From contig CM043963.1 of the NCBI GenBank assembly GCA_014529385.2, positions 4,343,001-4,407,000 of the forward strand: a DNA stretch of 64,000 nt, read 5' to 3'. The stretch comes from Adiantum capillus-veneris (taxonomy: Eukaryota > Streptophyta > Polypodiopsida > Polypodiales > Pteridaceae). The notes under the pieces are model-generated. The model ran no database searches, was not told the origin of the DNA, and worked only from the letters and a program-made list of their open reading frames with translations. Positions 36,209 to 47,396 of the stretch are shown one piece after another. The position numbers and the translations under genes are program-made. The stretch's first letter is position 1. The number at the start of each line of letters is the position of its first letter.

Positions 36209-36823
36209 TTACTCTTGGGAAGCATTGTAAGCATTGACAAGGTTTAGGTTACCCTTTAATTGTATGCCTTGCATCCATCTAGCATTTTCAAAAGGATAAT
36301 TCTTAAATTTAATAAGATATCGTCGGATAGTGTTACCGCCTCTTAGTACCTTGTCTTCATGTCGGAGAATGGACTCGGGCTGCAACACCTCTTCTTGGTC
36401 CTCGATCTCCGGTGGGTCTTCAGTAGTTGGTTCTTGAGGTGGCTCTCCTTTGTAAGGCTTTAATAGGCTCACATGGAAAGCATTGTGTATGAGCCAATGA
36501 TTGAGAAACTTGAGTTGATAGGCGATCTCATTGATTGGCCTAAGAATGTGGAAGGGACCATAGTACCTTTTTGCTACTTTAGCATAGTACTTTTGGTGTC
36601 CCTTAGGATTCTTGCCCGTCGTGTGCCTTAATCGAGCCTTGGGAAGTTTTAATAAGACCCAATCGTTTTGTTTAAAGGCTTGGGCTCTTCTGTGCTTGTC
36701 AGTAGTAGCCTTTTGCCTTTGTTGTGAGATAGAGGTAGCATCCTTAATCTTTTGAAAAGATTCTTGTAGGTCTCGGCTATACTCATCTGCAACGAAGATC
36801 TTCCCATGTACCTTAAGTAGCAA
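36209..36823 (-). pseudogene. copy B integrase C-terminus and chromodomain
   Basis: An open frame of 204 codons covers the integrase tail ([39 protein letters not shown]) and the complete chromodomain ([35 protein letters not shown]). It is better preserved than in A, where the same part has a TGA stop. It is only part of a polyprotein. Confidence 0.92.
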
Positions 36824-37805
36824 GGGACTTTTGATCTTCCCTCAATTACCTCGAAAGGTGATTTTCCCATGGAAGTATGTACAGTGTTATTGTAAGCATA
36901 CTCCACTAAGGGTAAGTGCTTCTCCCATTGGGATCTTTGATCTACTTCCGTTACATAGGCTTTTAGTAGATTGAGAATTGTTAGGTTAGCTATTTCACTT
37001 TGTCCATCCGTTTGTGGATGATAGGCCGAAGAGAAGTTTAGCCTTGTCCCTAAATTTTCAAAGAGACCCTTCCAGAAATTACTGGTCACTCTAGGATCTC
37101 TATCCGACACTATGGACATTGGCAAGCCATGGTACTTGAAAATTTGTGAAATGAAGAGGGTTGCCATTTGATGGGCATAAAATGAGCTTGTTTACTGAAC
37201 GTGTCTACTATCGTCCATATTCCCGTATTCCCATGGATAGACTTATACAATCCAAAGATAAAATCCATGGATATGCTCTCCCATGGTGAATTAGGGATTG
37301 GCAAGGGTTGAATCAATCCGAGTTGCTTCCCTCTATCAAATTTTGTCTTTTGGCATACCACACATTTAGAAACATTTTGTATGTTCACTTTCATGGTAGG
37401 CCAATAGAAATATGTTTCAATTCCCTTTAAGGTAGATTGAATCCCTCTATGCCCCGCATAAGGTGGAGCATGAGATTCATACATTACTTTCTCACGCAGT
37501 GAGTTAGTAACACATAGTCTATTGCCGTAGAGAAGATAACCATCTTGTAAAGTAAACGGTTCTTCTTTCTTCCCTAATGCAAGGGTTGAAATCACATCTC
37601 TAAAATCGGGATCAATAGCATACTCATCTATCATTGAAGATAGATCATTGTGAGTTGCTATGGAAACCGCATTCACTCTCGGTCGTCTTGAGAGTGCATC
37701 AGCTACTTGATTATGCTTGCCAGCAATGTGAGCAATATGAAAATGAAATTGAGAAAGGAAATTTGCCCACCTCATTTGTTTGTCGGAGAGCTTGGTTTGC
37801 GTCAT
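36649..37805 (-). pseudogene. copy B RNase H end and integrase core
   Basis: The frame 37805-37110 starts with RNase H text (FLSQFHFHIAHIAGKHNQVA) and runs into the integrase with an intact first Asp (ISMDFIFGL) and VDTFSKQAHF. A deletion near 37178, about 22 bp relative to A, shifts the frame. IVSDRDPRVTSNFW and AYHPQTDGQSEIANL with the other catalytic residues continue in the frame 37167-36649. Confidence 0.92.
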
Positions 37806-37815
37806 GAAGTATTTT

Positions 37816-39252
37816 CTGGAAAAGCTGATGGACCATTGCCCTACCTGAAGCCTAATAAGAATTTAACCAGTGATAAACAGCCATAAAGGGATCTATCTAA
37901 AGACATGTTGCTAAGTGCTTGAAGCCAGCAAAGCCATCATTTTTCAGCAAACAATCCAACATTTTCAGCAATAAGCCCCAGCGCTCAGCTTTACAGCAGA
38001 TCAGCCAGCGTTTTCAGATTTTAGGCCGCTTCCTCGCGACAAAATGGCTCAAATTTGGTGCTAGCGTGTTTCCCGTTGCAGTGTCATGCTGTGACACGTA
38101 CATAGTGGGAACACATGCTACAAGAGTTATCTTGTAACTTTTTGGATACATAGTTATGTTTGCTATAATGTACATATGCATATTTAAGTATAATAATAAG
38201 CTTTCTATCTCATCCTATGATTTATCTCAAGGGTAGCATATTCTTACTTTACCGTCAAAAAGTACTATGGAAAAAGCGTCAATAGCTCCGCCTGTTTAAC
38301 TTGGGGCAAAAAGAATTGATTATTTATTTCTACTATGGCATTATCATCTTACACCCTAGCTAGATCCTATATCTAGGGTAAATTTCAATATATATATATT
38401 ATATGTATTTTTCATATTTTTCTTATATTTCTTTTTAAATAGCTGCTAGGAGGGAATCAAATCCTAGTGGGACACTAGGTGGCATGATTTCAAAGATACA
38501 CTTATTTGAATGCATTATTGCAAGCATGATTACAAAACTTTGTCAAAGAGCAATGTCATGCTTTCATATGACATGAGGTGTCCATTGGAATCAAATGTAA
38601 GTCTAGCCTAAGGGGACCACAAGAAGACTTTTGCTGCCAAAACTGTACCCTATTTTGATGAATTTTTTACACAAGGTTCCAATCCAAATTGGAAAAATTA
38701 TATAAAATGGGAGTCGTAGCTAATGAGCTGCATTTTTTGCCCATATTTTTACTTCTTTATTTGGAGCCACGGTTGAGGAGATATGATCACAATACTGGAC
38801 CGCAGTCTGCCCACATCATGCATGGACAACTCATTTCCAACTTTTCTAGTTTCTATTCACAATGGCTCTTCTCTTCTTGTGTAAACCCTTGGGGGTTCCC
38901 CTCACCTATAAAGGAGACCTCTTATTCCTTGAAAACCATTAAATCATTCAAGCCATTCAAGCCATTGATGAGAGGAATTCATGAGGGAGTGAGTAGTAAT
39001 GCCTAATTGTACTTAGCCATTAACGTAAGCCTAAGCCTACACTTTCTCCTAGAGGATGACTAGCCATTCTTGTAAGCTATGCTTGAAAGATCAACTCTAA
39101 TCGAAGAAGGTCTTGGACTTGGTGTATCAATCAAAGTTGAATTCTTCCCTCTTCTTCTCTCTCCATAAAAAATGGTGCCAAAGGGTTTGACAAGTAAGAT
39201 GTGTTCTACATTGATATTTTGTTGATTCCTTGTTGTTTTCTTTTTCATCTCT

Positions 39253-39295
<43 letters not shown>

Positions 39296-40250
39296 CTCAT
39301 CTGCTTAACCACACCTATTTCTCTCACTCTTAGAAATTCATTCTCTCTACAAATTCTAGGTTCTCCTTGCTACAGGTACATCTCTCCCCACATTATCCTT
39401 ATTGCCTACGGGCAAGAATAGGGCTTGGGAAGGAAACTTCTCATCTCTTCACTTCTCATATATCTACATTTCTCACATACTATAATAGATGAATAATCCA
39501 CATGATGAGAATTTGTATTACTTCCACTGTGTGCGGTCTATTAGAATTAACGTATGGATTAGTCGTAAAATACACTTTCAACAACGTATAGTGTTTCTTT
39601 TTGGCCCAAAAAGGCTCAATGAAATACTTCTTTCACAGAATCCCATCATACTACCTCTTATAGACTATAAATTTTCTTTTGATGTAAGTGCAGTTATCTT
39701 GCTATGAACCAAAGAGGATTTGTATACACAATTAATCCCCATCACTAGACAAAACATATATATTATGGTAAGCACAAAACTACAATTCCAAAGAACAATT
39801 CGTAGCGTGTTTGGTTGACAAAGATTGAATGTCATTAACTCATCTATTAACCCTTTCATATTACCCATGATACGGGATATGAACATAGCCTTGATGTTTC
39901 CATCTTTGTGTCGTTTTGATATTCTCTTTTGCATTCTTTCTTTGTGTGTGTGAGTACAAGAGAGAAAGAATGAAGCTTCTTTGATTGCACTTCCTTCCAA
40001 ACCCTAGACTTCATGGCATCTATGGTTTAACTCCTTCATATAGCTTTTAGAGTTCTCTCACAAACTCTCACAGCCAAAAGCCAGGCGCTTTCCTAGCAAG
40101 ACCACAAATTTCTCGACAGCGGTCCAGTACTTCAGTAGCCCATCGACCCTCCCTTGGTCATTCCCTCACCGACATCGAGTACTCCATTGTTGTCCATCAT
40201 TGACCCATTTCTGGGTGGAGATTAGGATGTTCTAATCCCCTCTGCCTTTC
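37816..40250. other. no recognisable gene; LTR-like stretches
   Basis: Nothing coding is recognised. AT dinucleotide runs lie at 38385-38406 and 39258-39292. The last 500 bases before the primer binding site at 40253 end in TTTCA and may be an LTR of a plus-strand element, but no partner LTR was found. Confidence 0.5.
39258..39292. repeat. (AT)n microsatellite
   Basis: Pure AT run of about 34 bp. Confidence 0.95.
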
Positions 40251-40252
40251 AC

Positions 40253-40264
40253 TGGTATTAGAGC
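40253..40264 (+). promoter_or_regulatory. primer-binding-site-like motif
   Basis: TGGTATTAGAGC lies one base after TTTCA and is the same variant as at 276. It would start a plus-strand element, but after about 70 bases the sequence changes to a CT run and a minus-strand copia LTR. Confidence 0.45.
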
Positions 40265-40330
40265 TCAAGGGAGGTGAGAGCTAGAGAGGAGGGAGGAAGG
40301 CTTTGCATGGAATGCAGGGCGTTACATGTG

Positions 40331-40335
<5 letters not shown>

Positions 40336-40377
<42 letters not shown>
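40336..40377. repeat. (CT)n microsatellite
   Basis: About 42 bp, at the outer end of the minus-strand copia LTR. Confidence 0.97.
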
Positions 40378-40380
<3 letters not shown>

Positions 40381-40687
40381 TTGGGTCATGGGGAGCTTGA
40401 TGACGAGATGGAGGCAAAAGTCTGCTCTTCCTCTTCTTCACTAACTCAAGATAAGAGGCCCACAATACATACAAAAGAAATAACAACAAAAAAAGGAATT
40501 AGTACAAATTGTAGTCAGTGAGGTGAGTGATAAGTGTGACATCACTCTGATAGGTAGACCAAATTGGTGTAAAACAATCATAGTATCATTGGCAAAGATA
40601 CCTGTATCCACTGGGGTGCACCAATGATGATGATTGGTGGTGGTAGTCATCCAGGAGTTGTACATCAGTGAGCTTGACATATCAACA
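40378..40687 (-). repeat. 3' LTR of the minus-strand copia arm
   Basis: Read on the minus strand it starts TGTTGATATGTCAAGCTCA right after the purine tract GCTTGAGGGGGAG. It matches the LTR at 48638 over about 250 bases, through TATCTTGAGTTAGTGAAGAA. The outer end in the CT run is not defined. Confidence 0.8.
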
Positions 40688-40700
40688 CTCCCCCTCAAGC

Positions 40701-42318
40701 TCAACACCATCTCTTACATGCCAAGCATCACTCAAAATTATAATAGCTTCTCTACTCCAAGAGCCTTTGTGAAGATATTTGAAACCTACTCATCCATCTC
40801 CTTCTCCGTCCATGTACTCAAAATCAATGTTGCTTGCTAAGCCCCTCTCTCTGATGAAGTGGTAGTGCACCTCAATGAGACCTCAATGTGCCTTTTCCTG
40901 GCATAAAACATATGTTGTTGAGGTTATCACAATAAATGACAACCGACATCTCTACCCGTATTCCAACGTCATGAAGTAGCAATCCCAACCATGCTACGTC
41001 TCTTGCCACCGCTGCAACACCCCCGCGGTACTTTGCCTCTATACTTGAAAGAGAAATTGTAGGTTTCTTCTTGCTACTCTATGTGATAGCAACACTCTCA
41101 ACTAAAAACATGAATCCATTGGTAGACCTGTGATTGTATGTGTTACCATCCCAACCCCCATATGTGTAACCATAGAGATACAACTCCACATTAGCCCTAT
41201 AAAAGAGTGCATAATCCAAAGTAGCACTCAACATAACACAATATATGCCTCACCGCATCCAAGTGTGATTTCCTAAGAGATTTCATAAACTGACTCACCA
41301 ATCCAGCTGTGTAGCTCAAGTCGGGACATGAGATAGTCAATGAAATCAAGCTACCTCACAATATTCCTGTACATAGTAGCATTCTCAAACACTTGACCCA
41401 CATCATTTCCTAACTTCAAATTCTCATCTAAGGGCATCACAATTGGCATAAAATAAGCCATCCCAGACTTTTTCAACATGTCCAAAGCATACTATCTTTG
41501 TGATAGCCATACACCCTCTTCTATGCAAATAATTTCAATGCTCAAGAAATGTCGCAAGTCTCCCAAGTCCTTCATCTCAAACTCTTACATAAGTAGAGCA
41601 TGTACACCCTCTATTTGAGCCACATTATCAGCCCAATAATAAAGTCACCCACATAGATGCATATCACCACAATTTGTGCCTCATTATTTTGCATATACAA
41701 TGAATGATATGCATCATACATCTCAAAGCCACAATGAAATGAGGAATGCCACAATCCTCTCATATCAAGCTCTAGGTGCTTGCTTTAGTCCATACAATGC
41801 TTTCTTCAACCTGCATACAAGGTCACATAGCCTCATATTTGTAGACCCTTGTGGCTGCTCTATATACATAACTTCCTCCAAGTCTCCATTCAAAAACTCA
41901 TTCTTTACGTCCATTTGATTCAATACCCGTCTTAAAGCTACATCCACTATAATAAATGCACAAATAGTATTCATCTTTGCTACGGGGCTGAATGTATCCT
42001 CATAATAAATTCCATAAGTTTATGCATAACCTTTGGCCACAAGCATAGCCTTGTACTTTTTCACACTGCCATTAGCATTTTGCTTTATTTTGTACACACA
42101 CTTACATCCAATTTCCTTCTTTCCCTTTGGTAATGGAACCAACTCCCATGTTCCATTGGCATCAAGGGAAGCAATCTCTTCATCCATATCATGATGCCCT
42201 TTTTCATATTTAACAACATCCTCAAAACACGTGGGCTCTACCTCCTCTGTAATATTCACCATATATGCACAATGATGAGCCACATAATTGTCATAAGGCA
42301 ATCTCTACACAATATAAA
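40701..42318 (-). pseudogene. copia RT-RNase H, left arm of an inverted pair
   Basis: The minus strand reads DANGTWELVPLPKGKKEIG and KAMLVAKGYA (42020-42180), then [19 protein letters not shown] (41860-41930) and [13 protein letters not shown], the standard copia RT blocks. RNase H text runs on to about 40830 in broken frames. The protein has no start, because the arm begins inside the integrase-RT linker at 42318, the centre of the inverted repeat. It is roughly 88-90 percent identical to the right arm. Confidence 0.88.
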
Positions 42319-42371
42319 CTCGTCATTGTGCATATATTCTGAAGATTACAGAGGAGGTAGAGACCACGTGT
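42319..42371. other. 53-bp centre of the copia inverted repeat
   Basis: Lies between AATATAAA (ending 42318) and TTTATATT (starting 42372). The 53 bases are themselves a diverged copy of arm sequence that recurs at 42410 (CTCGTCATTGTGCATATA), so the centre is a small local duplication. Confidence 0.85.
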
Positions 42372-43782
42372 TTTATATTGTGTAGAAATTGTCTTATGAC
42401 AATTATGTGCTCGTCATTGTGCATATAGGGTAAAGATTATAGAGGAGGTAGAGCCCACCTGTTTTGAGGATGTTGTTAAAGATGAAAAATGGCATCATGC
42501 TATGGATGAAGAGATGGCTTCCCTTGATGCAAATGGAACATGGGAGTTGGTGCCATTACCAAAGGGAAAGAAAGTAATTGGATATAAGTGTGTATACAAA
42601 ATAAAGCATAATGCTAATGGCAGTATGAGAAAGTACAAGGCTAGGCTTCTGGCCAAAGGTTATGCGCAAACTTAAGGAATTGATTATGAGGAGACATTCA
42701 GTCCTGTAGCCAAGATGGATACTATTCGTGCATTTATTGTATTGACTATAGGTTTAAAATGGGTATTGAATCAAATGGACATAAACAATGTGTTTTTGAA
42801 TGGAGACTTGAAGTTGTGTATCTGGAGCAGCCATAAGGGTATGCAAATATGAGGCTACGTGACCTTGTATGCATGTTAAAGAAAGCATTGTATGGGCTGA
42901 AGCAAGAACCTAGAGCTTGGTATGAGAGGATTGTGACATTCCTCATTTCATTGGGCTTTGAGATGTTTGATGCTGATCATTCATTGTATATGCAAAAGAA
43001 CGAGGCACAAATTATGGTGATATGCAACTATGTGGGTTACTTGATTGTTGAGGGTGATAATGTGGTTCAAAGAGAGGGTGTACATGATCTACTTATGCAA
43101 GAGATTTGAGATGTACTTGGCAGACATGAGATATTTCTTGAGCATTGAAATTATTTGCACAGAAGAGGGTGTATGGATATCACAAAGACAATATGCTTTG
43201 GACATGTTGAAAAGGTATGGTATGGATTATTTTAAGCCAATTGCAATGCCCTTAGATGCAAATTTGAAGTTGGGTAATGATGTGGGTCAAGTGTTTGAGA
43301 ATGCTACCATGTACCGGAAGATTGTGAGGTAGCTTGGTCTACTTGACTATCTCACGTTCCAACTCGAGCTACATAGCTGTATTGGTGAGTCAGTTCATGA
43401 AATCTCCTAGGAAATCACACTTGGATGTGGTGAGGTGCATATTGCGCTATGTGAGTGCTACTTTGGATTATGCACGCTTTTATAGGGCTAATGTGGACTT
43501 GTATCTCTATGGTTACACATATGGGGATTGGGCTAGTAGCACCTATGATCATAGGTCCACCAATGGATTCATGTTTTTAGTTGGGAGTGTTGCTATCACA
43601 TAGAGCAGCAAGAATAGTGCACTACCACTTCATTAGAGAGAGGGGCTTAGCAAGAAACATTGACTTTTGAGTACATGGAGGTAGAAGGTGATGGATGAGT
43701 AGGTTGAAAATATCTTCATGAAGGCCGTTGGAGCGGAGAATCTACGACAATTTTGAGTGATGCTTGGCATGTAGGAGATGGC
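42372..43782 (+). pseudogene. copia RT-RNase H, right arm of the inverted pair
   Basis: The plus strand shows [38 protein letters not shown] and AQIMVICNYVGYLIVEGD (active-site region, where the usual Y-V-D-D has become Y-V-G-Y). SQRQYALDMLKRYGMDYFKP, MKSPRKSHLDVVRCILRYVS and RSTNGFMFLVGS follow. Several stops and frameshifts are present. The arm is cut at 43782 by the hAT element and continues at 48620. Confidence 0.9.
43775..43782. repeat. left target duplication of the hAT element
   Basis: GAGATGGC, repeated at 48612-48619. The sister copia arm (40701-40720, minus strand) shows the unfilled site, GAGATGGT followed by GTTGAGCTTGAG. Confidence 0.95.
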
Positions 43783-43899
43783 CAGCTATTTAATATTTAC
43801 ATAATTACGTCAAATTTTGTGTGATCACAAGGTCTTATTGACACATTTACATGATCACACAGAACCCGATTAATGGTGACCTGAAAACCCACAAAATTC

Positions 43900-44030
43900 C
43901 CGTCGGGATTTTCAGTATCCTCGACGGGCCCGTTGGGGTTCACTATTTTCCCTGCGGGCCCGCCAAGGATATTGAAAAGCCCGGCGGGCTGTCAGTGTTA
44001 TATATACGCGGGCCCAATCGGGCCCACTGA
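43900..44030. repeat. left GC-rich subterminal block of the hAT element
   Basis: Several copies of CGGGCCCG- and CCCGGCGGG-type words lie in otherwise AT-rich DNA, preceded by GACCTGAAAACC. The complementary arrangement occurs at 48360-48480. hAT transposases are known to bind short subterminal repeats, so this is a likely binding region. Confidence 0.7.
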
Positions 44031-44055
44031 GTGTATTTTTGTCTTGCTTTCATCT

Positions 44056-44186
<131 letters not shown>

Positions 44187-44439
44187 TTGTGACCACCTTT
44201 GCAGGTACGTCGAGAAGAGAGAGGAGAGAGGAAGAGAGGGGGTCATGTGGGAGCGTGCTCTGTGTCGCCGTGCGTGGTGGTAGAGCAGAGTACCTGACCA
44301 CACGATCTGGGTATGTGTTGTGTGTGTGTATGCATTGTGTGGTAGCGTGCCTTTTGTCGTAGTGTGCGACAGTAATAAGGTACCTTACCACACAATGGGA
44401 GTGTGTGTGTAAGCTGTTCTACGGAATAGTGCTTATCAC

Positions 44440-44852
44440 GGGGGCATCACCTCAGTGACACGGGGAAGATGGTGTCCTTGTGGTAAGTATTGGCTTACTG
44501 TCTGGGTACTACATTGGTAACGCGGCAAATCTAGTATCCTAATGGTAAGTCAACTTCCCTTCTCCTTTCCCAAAAAACATATGGGCATCGATCGGTAACG
44601 CGGCTATGATGTTCGTATGCAGGATGCAGGCCATTGTTTTTCCTTAGATTCATATGGCACTCGATCGGTAACGCGGCTAATAGAGTGTCGTTTGTTAGAA
44701 GCATATGTTTTTGCATAAATGTGGCGTTCAAGTCGTTAACCCGACTGTACGAAAGTCATATAATTTGTATGTGCATGTGCAATTAATTTTTTAAGTATTA
44801 AGTATATGAAATACTTGGTCAGTAACGCGGCTGTGAAGAGTATTTCATATAC
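44440..44852 (+). repeat. array of six stem-loops with a shared loop motif
   Basis: Six units, 60-90 bases apart, share a loop close to GGTAACGCGGC (centres near 44461, 44521, 44598, 44672, 44740 and 44827). The flanks of each unit pair with one another but differ between units. The stems are 44504-44511 with 44532-44539 (8 pairs), 44578-44589 with 44608-44619 (12) and 44656-44662 with 44683-44689 (7). They continue with 44719-44729 and 44751-44761 (10 of 11) and 44802-44815 with 44839-44852 (14, perfect). The first unit is weak. The imperfect pairs are nearly all G-T on the plus strand, which would be G-U in a plus-strand RNA. Confidence 0.8.
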
Positions 44853-44948
44853 AAAATGTATGAATTGTTTGATTTTGTTGTTTTTAATTGTCCATTTGAA
44901 ATTATATACTAGCTAATCATATTCAAAAGAATACTTTATTCATCAATC

Positions 44949-45240
44949 ATCGCTATTTTAAATGTTCCATTTATATAAATTACATGTAAAAAAGCATTTG
45001 CACACAAATTGCATGTTTATTATTCTTTTTTAATCTTTCTAAAGGACTCTCAAGCATTATCGCTATTTTTAATGCTTCATTTACATAAATTCTCTGTAAA
45101 AAATCTAAACGCACACAATTTGCATGTTAAATATTCTTTTGTATCTTTTTAAAGAGCATCAATTATCATCGCTTTTTGATTGCTACATTTACATAAATTC
45201 TATGTAAAAAAGTGTGTGATCACAACTTGGTAGTCCAATT
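44949..45240. repeat. three tandem units of about 110 bp
   Basis: Units starting ATCGCT at 44949, 45059 and 45168 share CATTTAyATAAATT (y is T or C), a GTAAAAAA run and, in the first two, TTGCATGTT. The third is shorter. They are AT-rich and lie between the stem-loop array and the kinase fragment. Confidence 0.8.
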
Positions 45241-45610
45241 TGTATACTTCCAATGTTTTAAATGTTTTTGAAGTTTTTAAGTCGGTGTGTGCTTTGTTTG
45301 AATTAGTATGTGCGCACGGAGAAAAATATAAGTTTAAAATTCAATATATGCTGAAATGTGCCAAATTGTTAACATGTATTGTTTGATATGAATTAAGTTC
45401 TTATAAACCACTTGTTTAAACTGCTTTTTACACGTGTAGCGCAATTTTAAGTGAAGATTATTTTTAATTTTTATCAATATTTCCTTGCACATTTGTTAAA
45501 GTATTCAAGTGGTGGTTAAGAGTTTACTTGAGATAGTGTGAGAGTGTTAGTGTCATTCGCAACCATGAATTTGTATTTGATATGCTGTTTTTGTATTGTC
45601 CAGTGCAAAT

Positions 45611-46464
45611 ATGATGCCAAATCAAAAGAAATGTATTATGAATTCCATTCGTAAAGAATGTATTTTGGCAATCTCATCATGTGCAGCTAATCGCATATAG
45701 CAGATTAGTGAAAGTGATATCTACATGAAAGACATCACTAGCGCTATATGGGAGAACACAGAACACATGTTGCGACTTGAAGGCCAATACAAGTTGTTGC
45801 GTCCAACTGGGATATGAGAATTTGACCCCCACCACAAGATCAGGACAGTGTTGGGCAATATGAAAGTATGTTGTAGAGACTTAAAGGAAGATATCCCACA
45901 TGCTTGCGACATGTCAAAAGTAGAGCTCTAGGATAAATTTTGGGAAGAACAGAAGGTAAAGATAAAGCGTGTGAAAGCACAGGACAAAGCAACCTTACCC
46001 AAGAGATTGAAGATGGCCCAAGATGCCCAAGCAGTTTTGGGAGGTCGACCCGATGCCAGCGGCACCGTCACAATCATGCACACTGCTTTGAATGCAAAGT
46101 GCGCTCATCTTGTCGGCATCCCTCACCAAGCCTTGGTAGAAGGTATGAGGATTGGAGCAGGCTCCTTCTGTGTGTGCACATTGTACACCATCAAAGGCAT
46201 CTCATTTTTTCTAAACCACATTACATATGTGGGAAAATGTTACAAGGGAGGGAGTGAGGTGAAATTTGACAGCTTTCAGATAGAGCAAGGAATGCAAATG
46301 CTTCACCCCTCCATTGTAAGGTGCATTGGGTTTACTACAGAAGCTCCTTGGATCACGATATTCCCATACTACAATGGGGGTACCGTGGGTGACATGATGT
46401 GTCGCTTATCGTTCGCTCATGGATTGTTCAGACGACACATGTACATGCTACAACATGGATGAAG
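45611..46464 (+). pseudogene. protein kinase N-lobe fragment captured by the hAT element
   Basis: One plus-strand frame runs from ATG 45611 to 46464 with stops near 45696, 45816 and 45928. The kinase part holds the glycine-rich loop MRIGAGSFCVCTLYTIKG (46143-46196), VGKCYKG at the place of the ATP-binding Lys, and MLHPSIVRCIGFTTEAPW with ITIFPYYNGGTVGDMM (46297-46405), covering kinase subdomains I to V. The catalytic loop (HRD) and DFG are absent, so the fragment could not phosphorylate anything. Upstream, a charged segment (KFWEEQKVKIKRVKAQD) could form a coiled coil. The fragment lies inside hAT borders and most likely comes from a host kinase gene. Confidence 0.7.
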
Positions 46465-46469
46465 GTCAT

Positions 46470-47396
46470 TTCCTGTAGCAAATCTTTCTGTAAGAGAGAT
46501 AGACATGGTGCGGATGACATGTTCAACACCAATTTCTTTAATTACATTAATCAAGACCTCAGAAATATTTGCCACTTTTAAGTGCACCAAAACTATTGAT
46601 CGCCTTTATAAACGTTTCTTCCCTTGGACAAACCAACATTACATTGATCAACGGTCTTCTCTGAACATGTGATCAGCCATCGCTCACAATTGTATATCCT
46701 AAAAGCGAAATATTATTTTTCCAACACGCTGTTTGACTTCGATGTAACATTTGTCCAAGAAAACATTTCTTATCGTGTGATAAGAAGGAGCTGAAAATCA
46801 TGGACCAAACTCGCCGATTTTCTTCCAAGCAACCTTCCAAAGATTGCTGTCTACCATGACCAAAGCACTTCCAGTAAAGAATATTGCTTTGGCGAGTGCT
46901 GTTTGTGCTTCTTCTAGAGACTGCACTCGAAAGCTTTGATGTAATGATTTTTGACGCATTTGACAAAGTCCACCTTCATTGTGACATTTAAAAGGAACAC
47001 TACCTGGAATTTCGTCTCCTTGCGCAGGTTATTCTCCAAAGTTAGTTGGCGCCACTATAGGATCTGCGGAGTTAATATTTGGCTCTGGGAACTCTTGACT
47101 CGAAGTCAAAGAGCTATATATCTATTGTCTCTTGCCACCCTTTTTGGCAAGCTCTTCTCTCAAACTCTTTGCAACTGCAGGTGCTGAGAATGTTCACATT
47201 TCTTATAACTGTTTTTAGCACTAGCCAAAAAATGATCCCTAATACGTGGTGCACCGCCTGATTTTGTTGAGTGACAAAATTTACATTGCCACTCCATATA
47301 TCGTCCGCATATGTTGTGAGCATAATCCCACTCTTTGCCAAGAGATTTTTTATTCTTTGGTTTCTTCGTACCACTTGTGCCCACATTTTGCTCCAT
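46470..47396 (-). pseudogene. hAT transposase remnant (BED finger and DUF659 part)
   Basis: The minus strand starts with a BED-type finger: ICGRYMEWQCKFCHST, APRIRDHFLAS and CEHSQHL give the C-x2-C ... H ... C pattern (47200-47396). After frameshifts come AKAIFFTGSALVMVDSN and IGEFGP with APSYHTIRNVFLDKCYIEV (46745-46880), then YTIVSDG, a TGA stop for the usual Trp, and RRPLINVMLVCPRE (46600-46690). These are hallmarks of the DUF659 part of hAT transposases. The C-terminal catalytic and dimerisation part is missing, and the reading ends where the kinase fragment begins. Confidence 0.85.

Larger units (their letters stand above)
35629..37815 (-). mobile_element. 3' part of a second gypsy copy (B)
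   Basis: About 95 percent identical to 28557-30440 of A and in the same orientation, so A and B form a head-to-tail pair sharing the central LTR. It is cut off at 37815 inside RNase H, where the match to A stops after GTCATGAAGTA. It contains about 100 bases (35675-35740 and 35964-35985) missing from A, plus a MITE. Confidence 0.92.

Noticed and set aside
38689-39006. 105-codon plus-strand frame
   Set aside because: No recognisable domain and the flanks look like non-coding repeat sequence.
44440-44852. CRISPR-like or satellite reading of the GGTAACGCGGC repeats
   Set aside because: Spacing is irregular, the conserved part is the loop rather than a full repeat, and the setting is a eukaryotic transposon.
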